The position numbers were made by a program, and so were the translations under genes. From the NCBI GenBank assembly GCA_900540955.1, contig UQIF01000028.1, forward strand, positions 1-28,242: 28,242 nt of DNA, read 5' to 3'. Origin of the DNA: an uncultured Olsenella sp. GTDB lineage: Bacteria; Actinomycetota; Coriobacteriia; Coriobacteriales; Atopobiaceae. The notes beneath the pieces are model-generated. The model had not been told where the DNA came from, did not search any database, and saw only the letters and a list, made by a program, of their open reading frames with translations. Positions 14,705 to 21,138 of the stretch are shown here, in pieces (positions within the stretch are counted from its first letter, which is position 1; each line of letters starts with the position of its first letter).

Positions 14705-16339
14705 ATGGCAGACCTGTACGACCGGCTCGCCGCCGACATCGTCAACGGCGCGCAGGAGTCGTGGGTGTCCGCGCTGACCCGGCTCGCCGCCGAGTCCCTG
14801 GCCAAGGCCTGCGAGAACCCGGACGAGTTCCGCCTGCTCAGCCGGGTGTCCCCGCTTGGGGCCATGAGGCTGTGGGCCGAGTGGGAGGGCCGCGTGACCT
14901 CCGACGTCGAGTCCGCGTGGCGCGAGGCCATGGCCGAGGAGGACGACGAGATCGTCTCGACCCTCACGCGCCGGCTCGGCGGCAGGAGCTACGAGACCGG
15001 CTACGCGGCGAACGTCGCGGCCAGCGCGGCCCGCGGCATGGCCGAGATCATGCGCCGAGAGAACATCGCCCTCGCGGCGTCCGCAGAGCGCGAGTGGTAC
15101 GCGGCGACGGCCGAGGCGGTACTGCGCGTCGAGGGCGGCGACTCGCCCAGGCGCGCCATAGGGGACGCGGTGTCCAGGCTCGCAAAGCTCGGTATAACGA
15201 CAATCGACTACAAGAGCGGCGTGTCGACCTCCGTCGACGCCGCGCTGCGCCGCCACCTCGTGACGCAGGCCAACCAGGCGCGCAACGACGTGCTCTGGCG
15301 CCGCATGGACGAGTGGGGGTGCGACCTCGTATACACGACGGCGCACTACGGCGCGCGCCCGACGCATGCCGTCTGGCAGGGCAAGGTGTTCTCACGCTCC
15401 GGCAGGTCGACCAAGTACCCGCCGCTGGCCGAGTCGACGGGCTACGGCACCGCCGCCGGCCTGTGCGGCGTGAACTGCCGCCACCGCATGGTCCCATACG
15501 TCGAGGGCGCCTCGAAGCTGCCGGACACCGACTACTCCGAGCAGGAGCGGCTCACCGGCATGACCGGCGGCGAGTACTACGCGGCGACGCAGGCGCAGCG
15601 CCGCATGGAGGCCGCCATACGCGCGACCAAGCGCGAGGTCTCGGTCGGCGAGGCGGCGGGCGCCGACATGACCGCTGGCCGGGTGCGGCTCGGCGAGCTG
15701 CAGTCGAAGCTCAGGGCGCATTGCCGCGAGCACCACCTGCGGCGCGACTACGGGAGGGAGCTGGCCTACGGAGTGCCTGGCGCGCAGCCGAGGGCGCTCA
15801 AAGCCTCTGCGTCCGCTAGGAAGGTTCTCGGGAGGAGCTCAGGCGGCGTCGCCCCCGGCGAGATGCGGCCTTGCCCCGGCGTACTCGTCGACAGGCGCAA
15901 CAAGGCGGAGACGGAGGCCTTCGTGGCGGAAACGCTGAGGGCCATAGTCGGTCTCGACGTTGAGCACGCCGTGGTAATCCAGAAGGACGGCCGGGTGTAC
16001 CACGCCGTGGGCACCGTAGACGCCGTGACCATCGAGGGCGTCGACCTCGTCGGGGCGATCGTCATGCACAATCACCCGATGGTTTACGGAGAGCCATATG
16101 CGTTTGGGAAGGACGACTACGAGGCGTTATGCAAAAACCCGAGAATGACGCTGCTTCTGGCATGTAGCGGCGACTACAGATACGAGATGAAGGCGGGGCC
16201 AAGAATCGCCGAGGTCGGGTATGATGAGGCGGAAAGGCGCCTCCCCATCGTCGAAATTGGTGTAGAGGACCTTCAGCACTTGGTCATGAGGAGTCTCGAT
16301 GAGCTCGAAGCGATACGTTATAGACGGAAAAACCTATGA
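14705..16339 (+). CDS. Phage minor capsid protein (min_cap2/MuF type) fused to a JAB-like C-terminal domain
   Basis: 544 residues. Residues 1-~320 follow the Phage_min_cap2/MuF-like pattern (TTIDYKSGVSTSVDAALRRH, AHYGARPTHAVWQGKVFS, CGVNCRHRMVPYVEG), a protein normally carried inside the head. After a linker (about 355-395), residues 398-500 form a separate domain with VVIQKDGRVYHAVGTVDA and MHNHPMVYGEPYAFGKDDYE, resembling the HxHP...FSxxD motif of JAB/JAMM metallopeptidase folds (His455, His457, Asp470/471; the usual Ser is Gly468). MuF fusions with enzymatic tails are known as phage-borne polymorphic toxins. DNA coding the tail is more AT-rich than the head genes, suggesting later acquisition. 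Toxicity is inferred, not shown. Confidence 0.85.
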   Translation: MADLYDRLAADIVNGAQESWVSALTRLAAESLAKACENPDEFRLLSRVSPLGAMRLWAEWEGRVTSDVESAWREAMAEEDDEIVSTLTRRLGGRSYETGYAANVAASAARGMAEIMRRENIALAASAEREWYAATAEAVLRVEGGDSPRRAIGDAVSRLAKLGITTIDYKSGVSTSVDAALRRHLVTQANQARNDVLWRRMDEWGCDLVYTTAHYGARPTHAVWQGKVFSRSGRSTKYPPLAESTGYGTAAGLCGVNCRHRMVPYVEGASKLPDTDYSEQERLTGMTGGEYYAATQAQRRMEAAIRATKREVSVGEAAGADMTAGRVRLGELQSKLRAHCREHHLRRDYGRELAYGVPGAQPRALKASASARKVLGRSSGGVAPGEMRPCPGVLVDRRNKAETEAFVAETLRAIVGLDVEHAVVIQKDGRVYHAVGTVDAVTIEGVDLVGAIVMHNHPMVYGEPYAFGKDDYEALCKNPRMTLLLACSGDYRYEMKAGPRIAEVGYDEAERRLPIVEIGVEDLQHLVMRSLDELEAIRYRRKNL

Positions 16340-16526
16340 GTTGCCAGACAGCAAGCTCGAAGAGTGCGACCGGCTTAACGATGAATTTCATGAGGCGCTC
16401 GGGAATGTCAAGCGTCCGCCTGTTCCGGATGGATGCCTGAGTTACAAGTCGAACTTGCCGGTTCTCGAGGTCGCGCGAAAATACCGTGCCAAATTTAGAG
16501 AGCTGCTTGTTGAGGTCAAAGAGTAG
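16299..16526 (+). CDS. Small protein after the JAB-tailed capsid protein, candidate immunity protein
   Basis: 75 residues, highly charged (YVIDGKTYELPDSKLEECDR, KYRAKFRELLVEVKE), no membrane segment. ATG 16299 has AGGAG 6 bases upstream and overlaps the minor capsid gene by 41 bases. Like the preceding C-terminal domain it is AT-richer than its surroundings and it is followed at once by a terminator. Overlap and shared composition suggest both came together. An immunity role is inferred from position only. Confidence 0.65.
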   Translation: MSSKRYVIDGKTYELPDSKLEECDRLNDEFHEALGNVKRPPVPDGCLSYKSNLPVLEVARKYRAKFRELLVEVKE

Positions 16527-16548
16527 CCGCTAAGCATCGGCTTTGATT

Positions 16549-16572
16549 GCCCCGCCCTGAGCGGGGCTTTTT
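16549..16572 (+). terminator. Rho-independent terminator inside the head operon
   Basis: GCCCCGC (16549-16555) pairs with GCGGGGC (16561-16567) around CCTGA and is followed by TTTTT. It separates the packaging/MuF genes from scaffold and capsid and may set their relative levels. Confidence 0.85.
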
Positions 16573-16655
16573 CATACCCGAGCCCCCGTTAGCGCGGCGC
16601 GACCATCTTCCCCGAAGAGGGGAGAGGCCCCTCGCGTCCCAGGGAGGGAGCCTAT

Positions 16656-17180
16656 ATGGGCAACGAAGCAGGCGAAGCCGCGGCCGAGGGCACAGAGCCC
16701 CAAGACCCCGCGGTAAACGTCCAGCCCCAGAACACCGGAGAGGGAGAGGGCGCAGAGCCCCAAGACCCCGAGCCGGCCGAGGGCAAGAACACCCCCAACG
16801 TCAACGTCCACAAGCTGGAGCGCGACGTCGCGAACCGCGACAAGCGCATCGCCGAGCTGGAGGCGCAGCTGAAGGCCAAGGACGACGAAGGCGCCGGCTA
16901 CGAGTCGCGACTCGCCGAGCTGGAGAAGTCCTTCGCCGCGTCCAAGGAGGAGGCGAACAAGGCCAAGGCCGACGCCGCGCTCACCAAGGCTGGCTGCGTC
17001 GACTGCGAGCTCGGCCGCACCGCGCTCGCCGCCTTCGACGGGGACGTTGAGAAGCTCGTGGAGGCGAAGCCCTTCCTCTTCAAGGCGCAGGGCCAGATGG
17101 GCACGGGCGGCAGGCAGGCGGGCACCGCCGACGCCGCCCCGAAGTCCATCAAGGAGGCCCTGCGGCAGACGAACCGCTAA
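16656..17180 (+). CDS. Head scaffolding protein
   Basis: 174 residues, acidic. A disordered N-terminus contains a repeated EPQDP motif (residues about 14-18 and 34-38); a coiled coil lies at about 52-110 (RIAELEAQLKAKDDEGAGYE), and the C-terminus is polar and basic (KSIKEALRQTNR). This is the DUF4355-like scaffold layout, directly before the capsid gene. Cytoplasmic assembly factor, lost from the mature head. GGGAGGGAG precedes the ATG. Confidence 0.82.
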   Translation: MGNEAGEAAAEGTEPQDPAVNVQPQNTGEGEGAEPQDPEPAEGKNTPNVNVHKLERDVANRDKRIAELEAQLKAKDDEGAGYESRLAELEKSFAASKEEANKAKADAALTKAGCVDCELGRTALAAFDGDVEKLVEAKPFLFKAQGQMGTGGRQAGTADAAPKSIKEALRQTNR

Positions 17181-17198
17181 CCCAAGAAAGGAGCCAAC

Positions 17199-18098
17199 AT
17201 GGCTATCACCCTCGCCGACCTCGCGGCCAACTCCACCGACAAGATGGTGCAGGGCTTCGTCAACGAGACGATCACGGACAGCTACCTGCTCTCCGCGCTG
17301 ACCTTCGACGACTGCATGACCGCGAACGGCACCTCCGACCTCGTCTACAGCTACAAGCGCGTGAATACCCCGGCCGCAGCCGCGTTCCGCGCCCTCGGCG
17401 CCGAGCCCGCCGAGACCGCGCCCGTGGTCGAGAAGAAGACCACCGCGGTCGGCATCCTGTCCGACAAGTGGACCATGGACCGCGTTGCCAAGGACGCCGC
17501 CGGCGACCTCTACGAGCTGTACTTGGAGGAGTCCAAGAACGCGATCATCCGCAAGTTCAACTCCACCTTCATCTCCGGCGACACCACCAAGGAGGCCAAC
17601 GGCTTCGACGGCCTCGCCAAGGCGCTGAAGGGCACCTCCACCGAGGCCACCTCCAAGACCGACCTGACCACCGTCACCCAGGCGGCCGCGCTCGCCTACA
17701 TGGAGGAGCTGGACACCATGCTCTCCGGTCTCATGCGCACCCCCGACGTGCTGCTCATGAGCCCCGCGCAGCGCGTCAAGCTCAACGCCTGCCTGCGCGT
17801 GGTCGGCCTCGGCACCCAGACCATGGAGACCGCCGGCCGCGTGGTCCCCTCCTACGGCGGCATCGCCATCCAGGAGATGCGCGACGGCGCCCTCTCCACC
17901 GGCGACGTCTACGCCTGCTGCCTGGGCATGGACGGCGTCCACGGCGTCACCCTCGCCGGCGGCAACGCCGTGTCCGTGACCCTGCCGGACTGGTCCGCCC
18001 CCGGCGCGGTCAAGACCGGAGACTGCGAGCTCGTCTGCGGCCTCGCCGTGAAGGCGACCAAGGCCGCCGGCGTCCTGCACCCGAAGGCCGCCGCGTAG
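17199..18098 (+). CDS. Major capsid protein, HK97-type fold expected
   Basis: 299 residues with AAAGGAG upstream. An N-terminal arm (LADLAANSTDKMVQGFVNET) is followed by the segment ILSDKWTMDRVAKDAAGDLY, a spine-like region and a P-domain-like GLMRTPDVLLMSPAQRVKLN, and a C-terminal TKAAGVLHPKAAA. Length and the position between scaffold and connector genes fit the shell protein of an siphophage. Strong, biased codon use fits high expression. Confidence 0.88.
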   Translation: MAITLADLAANSTDKMVQGFVNETITDSYLLSALTFDDCMTANGTSDLVYSYKRVNTPAAAAFRALGAEPAETAPVVEKKTTAVGILSDKWTMDRVAKDAAGDLYELYLEESKNAIIRKFNSTFISGDTTKEANGFDGLAKALKGTSTEATSKTDLTTVTQAAALAYMEELDTMLSGLMRTPDVLLMSPAQRVKLNACLRVVGLGTQTMETAGRVVPSYGGIAIQEMRDGALSTGDVYACCLGMDGVHGVTLAGGNAVSVTLPDWSAPGAVKTGDCELVCGLAVKATKAAGVLHPKAAA

Positions 18099-18099
18099 C

Positions 18100-18432
18100 A
18101 TGGCGCCCGAGCTGACCTTCGCCGACTACGCCGGCGACCTCTACTGCGGCTCGCTGGGCGAGGACGCCTTCATGGCGGCCCTGCCCAAGGCGCGCGCCCG
18201 CCTGACGGAGCTCACGGGGGCCGACGTCCCCGCCGAGCACGCGCAGGCGTGGATGGGCGCCCTGTGCGCCGTGGTCGACCGCGTAGGCGGCGTCGACGGC
18301 CAGGGCGTCAAGTCCGAGACCGTCGGCTCGACCAGCGTCACCTACGACGAGTCGCGCTCGGGGTCCACCGACCTCGACGCCGTCTCGCCGTGGCTGGCCG
18401 GCACCGGACTGCTCTACAGGGGGCTGGCATGA
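18100..18432 (+). CDS. Head-tail connector (adaptor) protein
   Basis: 110 residues: an acidic helical protein (TFADYAGDLYCGSLGEDAFM, TSVTYDESRSGSTD) that starts one base after the capsid stop. Size and place match the gp15-like adaptor that binds the portal ring. Assignment rests mainly on gene order. Confidence 0.7.
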   Translation: MAPELTFADYAGDLYCGSLGEDAFMAALPKARARLTELTGADVPAEHAQAWMGALCAVVDRVGGVDGQGVKSETVGSTSVTYDESRSGSTDLDAVSPWLAGTGLLYRGLA

Positions 18433-18728
18433 TGGGCTGGGAGAAGGTCACCGTGTGGCGGCGCGGCTCCGGCCGCTGGGTCCGCTTCCTCTACTCCGGC
18501 GTGCGCGTCGAGCAGGAGGAGGGCGAGACCCCGTCCGCCGTGGGCCCGACGACGGCCGGCGCCACCCGCGTCTTCTTCCCGGTCGACCCCGACGTCAGGC
18601 CGGGCGACGCCCTGCAGGTCGGCGCGAGCCGAGAGGCCTAGCCTCCCGCCGAGGCGCTCACGGTCGCCACCGTGAAGCCCTGGTACATAAGGGGTGAGCA
18701 CCACCACACGGAGGTGACGGCGAAATGA
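18429..18728 (+). pseudogene. Head-closure (stopper-like) protein interrupted by an in-frame amber codon
   Basis: The frame from ATG 18429 (first of two ATGs, overlapping the preceding stop) runs 70 codons to TAG 18639-18641. It then continues in frame for 28 protein-like codons (PPAEALTVATVKPWYIRGEH and on) to TGA 18726-18728, which overlaps the next ATG as ATGA, the junction used throughout this operon. Loss of the last third would remove the usual strand that ends such connector proteins. Several neighbouring genes end in TAG, so recoding is unlikely. The 70-residue product (18429-18641) may still be made. Confidence 0.75.
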
Positions 18729-19099
18729 GGCTGAGGCTGAGGTCGGTCGACGTCTCCGGCGCGGCCGAGAAGGTCGACGCCGCGAGGCGCGCCGCCCTCG
18801 GCATCACGGCTGAGAACGTCCTGGAGAGCTGCACCGAGTACGTGCCCTACGACACGGGCGCCCTGCAGGCCTCCGGCGCCACCCGCCAGTCCGGCGACAA
18901 GGCCTACGTCGAGTGGGGCGGGGACGGCGAGACCTCGCGCTACGCGAGGATTCAGTACTACAACGCGTTGAACCACGACACGGCCCAGAACGCCCTCAGG
19001 GCGCCGAGGGCCACAGACCACTGGTACGACCACGCGCGCGCGGACCACGGCGACGAGTGGAACCGCGTGTTCGGGGCCGCCATGAAGGAGAGACTATGA
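18725..19099 (+). CDS. Minor capsid / HK97 gp10-like neck protein
   Basis: 124 residues. The motif CTEYVPYDTGALQASG followed by Tyr/Trp-rich YARIQYYNALNHDT and DHWYDHARADHGDEWNR is typical of the gp10-like or min_cap head-tail joining proteins. It is coupled to both neighbours by ATGA-type overlaps. Works at the head-tail interface. Confidence 0.8.
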   Translation: MRLRLRSVDVSGAAEKVDAARRAALGITAENVLESCTEYVPYDTGALQASGATRQSGDKAYVEWGGDGETSRYARIQYYNALNHDTAQNALRAPRATDHWYDHARADHGDEWNRVFGAAMKERL

Positions 19100-19497
19100 G
19101 CACGACAGACATCTCCAAGCTCGTGACCGACTGGGTATCCGACGTGCTCGGCCCCGACATCGACGTCGCCTACGGCTGCTTCACGCGCCGAGCAGGCGCC
19201 TGCATGGTCAAGGCGTCCCCCGGCGAGCCGTGGGTGCGCCGCTACCTCTCCGGCGGCGGCGTGCGCCGCTTCGGCTACGAGGTCTACCTCCGGGTGATGC
19301 CACGCGGCGACGAGGAGCCGCGCATCGACGCGCTCGCTCGCCTCCGGCTGCTGCAGAGGGCGGTCGAGTCCGGGGAGTGCCCAGACGGGGTCTCCGTGCG
19401 CAGCCACGAGGTCACGAGCCTGCCGGCGCAGTACGCGACCGAGCAGGACGGGGCCGTGGTGTACCAGATGCAAGCGACAATCACCTACATGGCGTAG
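19096..19497 (+). CDS. Tail-terminator-like / minor capsid protein
   Basis: 133 residues. Starts at ATG 19096, overlapping the previous stop. Sequence (TDISKLVTDWVSDVLGPDID, YEVYLRVMPRGDEEPRID, VVYQMQATITYMA) is consistent with the small proteins that cap the tail tube before the tail-tube gene. The assignment depends on order and size. Confidence 0.72.
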   Translation: MSTTDISKLVTDWVSDVLGPDIDVAYGCFTRRAGACMVKASPGEPWVRRYLSGGGVRRFGYEVYLRVMPRGDEEPRIDALARLRLLQRAVESGECPDGVSVRSHEVTSLPAQYATEQDGAVVYQMQATITYMA

Positions 19498-19515
19498 GCG
19501 AGGAAGGAGCAAGAA

Positions 19516-20031
19516 ATGCCCGGAAGCGACACCGCGGGCACCGCCCGCAAGCCCGTATCCATCTACGAGATCCAGCATTGGATCAAGTTCCCCGACGAGA
19601 CCGCCTACGTGCAGGTCACCGAGGACACCAAGGCCGACCCCAGCCGCGACACCAATACCTACGAGCCGACCTACCTCGACCGCAAGGTGCAGCCGAAGTT
19701 CGTGCTCGGCCGCACCGACACCCTCGAGTTCGAGATCGACGCGATGGGCCCCGGCGGCATCCAGCAGAAGCTGGCCAAGTACGAGGACGAGACCGACGTG
19801 GCCGTCGAGTACGTCCGCACCATCGGCTACGACTTCGAGAATGGGACCGCGGTCGCGCAGACCGCCCTCGTGGCCAAGCACGCGCAGGCCACGCTCAACA
19901 TGAACCCCTTCTCCGGCGACGACATCGCGCCCATCGTGATGAGCCCGACCCTGACCATCACGACCGAGTACGACACCGGCACCTTCGACGCGACAAAGGC
20001 GACCTTCACGCCCGCAACCGCGTCCGTGTAG
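19516..20031 (+). CDS. Major tail (tube) protein
   Basis: 171 residues, mostly beta-type sequence (KFVLGRTDTLEFEIDAMGPG, VAVEYVRTIGYDFENGTAVA, SPTLTITTEYDTGTFD). AAGGAGC lies upstream and a strong terminator follows. Size and position between neck proteins and tail chaperones are those of the siphophage tube subunit, a high-copy product. Confidence 0.85.
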   Translation: MPGSDTAGTARKPVSIYEIQHWIKFPDETAYVQVTEDTKADPSRDTNTYEPTYLDRKVQPKFVLGRTDTLEFEIDAMGPGGIQQKLAKYEDETDVAVEYVRTIGYDFENGTAVAQTALVAKHAQATLNMNPFSGDDIAPIVMSPTLTITTEYDTGTFDATKATFTPATASV

Positions 20032-20055
20032 CCGCGAGGAAGCCCTCCCAAGGGA

Positions 20056-20091
20056 GCCGCCCGGAGCCGAGAGCGCCGGGCGGCTTTTTTT
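20056..20091 (+). terminator. Rho-independent terminator after the tail-tube gene
   Basis: GCCGCCCGG (20056-20064) pairs with CCGGGCGGC (20076-20084) and is followed by seven T. It would boost tube versus later tail genes by partial termination. Confidence 0.92.
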
Positions 20092-20151
20092 GCGTTACCC
20101 GTGGCCGACGATGTCGCCACGTAAACGGCCTACGACCCTTGGGAGGAAACC

Positions 20152-20532
20152 ATGGCCAAGAGCTACACGCTGCGCAAGAACCCGACTGAGCAGATCACCA
20201 TCGACGGCGAGGAGTACGAGGTCGAGCTTGGCAACCCCAGCTTCATCTTCGCCGCCGACGAGTGGCGCCGCACGCTCACCGGAATCTCCGAGAAGCTCGG
20301 CGAGGACGACCAGATGAAGGCCCTGCGCGAGGCCGCGAGGAGCGGCCGCGAGATCGTCGCGTCCGCCATGGGCGAGCAGGCGGCAGAACGACTCGTCGGC
20401 GGCTCGAACGCGCTCAACGTCTACCGCATCATCGACGTCATCCGCATCCTCGTCGACGTGATCGGCTCCGACGAGTCGATTGAGGCGATGCGCGCCGCCG
20501 CAGGCTCCACCGACACGCTCGACGAGGACTAG
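20152..20532 (+). CDS. Tail assembly chaperone (gpG-like)
   Basis: 126 residues, acidic (KSYTLRKNPTEQITIDGEEY at the start, TDTLDED at the end), with a GGGAGGAAACC ribosome site. The position directly before a Gp15-family protein and the tape measure is that of the first tail chaperone. No slippery heptamer is seen near its end, so a frameshift fusion with the next gene is not supported. Confidence 0.78.
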   Translation: MAKSYTLRKNPTEQITIDGEEYEVELGNPSFIFAADEWRRTLTGISEKLGEDDQMKALREAARSGREIVASAMGEQAAERLVGGSNALNVYRIIDVIRILVDVIGSDESIEAMRAAAGSTDTLDED

Positions 20533-20534
20533 CC

Positions 20535-21128
20535 TTGCTCGGGGTGATCCTTCACGGGGCGCCGTCGACCGTCGAGGTCGGCGGCGCCCCCGTTCATGTG
20601 CGCAGCGGGTTCCGCGCGGGGCTGCTCGCCGAGACGCTCGACAGGGGCACGGCAGAGGGCCGCACGGACCTCCTGAGGTGCCTTTACGCCAAGGGCGGTG
20701 AGTTGCCGCGCGAGGTATCGCGCAGGCCGGCAGAGGCGCTGTCCGCGGGCCTTGCGTGGCATGACGCCGCGTGGGGCCTCGTCGGCTACGGCGACCTGCC
20801 CGGCGGCGCGAACCGCCCAGGGCGCCCCGCGCCGCGCCGGGTGTTCGACTGGTCGGAGGACGCCGGGATAGTCGCCGCCGACTTCTCGCGGTTCTACGGC
20901 ATCGATCTCGCCGACCCCGCCACCCAACTCCACTGGTACCGCTTCATGGCCCTGTTCCTCTCGCTGCTCCGCACGCCCGACTCCCTCGTCGCGGCCGCCG
21001 TCTCGGCCCGCTCGCCCCTGCACGGCGGCTCGAAGGAGGTCCGCGCCGAGCACTCGCGCCGGGCCCGCGCCTGGGCGTTATCGCCAACGGACGATGAGCT
21101 GCGCAAGGCCGCGGAGGCGAGGTTCTAG
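20535..21128 (+). CDS. Gp15-family tail assembly protein
   Basis: 197 residues from TTG 20535, which has GAGGA 7 bases upstream; GTG 20544 is possible. The region FDWSEDAGIVAADFSRFYGI followed by QLHWYRFMALFLSLL is the diagnostic core of the bacteriophage Gp15 family, coded just before the tape measure in many Gram-positive siphophages. Role: second chaperone keeping the tape measure soluble. Confidence 0.85.
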   Translation: MLGVILHGAPSTVEVGGAPVHVRSGFRAGLLAETLDRGTAEGRTDLLRCLYAKGGELPREVSRRPAEALSAGLAWHDAAWGLVGYGDLPGGANRPGRPAPRRVFDWSEDAGIVAADFSRFYGIDLADPATQLHWYRFMALFLSLLRTPDSLVAAAVSARSPLHGGSKEVRAEHSRRARAWALSPTDDELRKAAEARF

Positions 21129-21138
21129 GGGGTAGCTG

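Noticed and set aside
18429..18728. Reassignment of TAG as a sense codon
   Set aside because: Portal, tail-tube, chaperone and several early genes end cleanly at TAG with the next start close by, so TAG is used as a stop here.
20484..20535. Programmed -1 frameshift joining the two tail chaperones
   Set aside because: The second frame overlaps the first by about 50 bases, but no slippery heptamer is present and the TTG start has its own GAGGA site.
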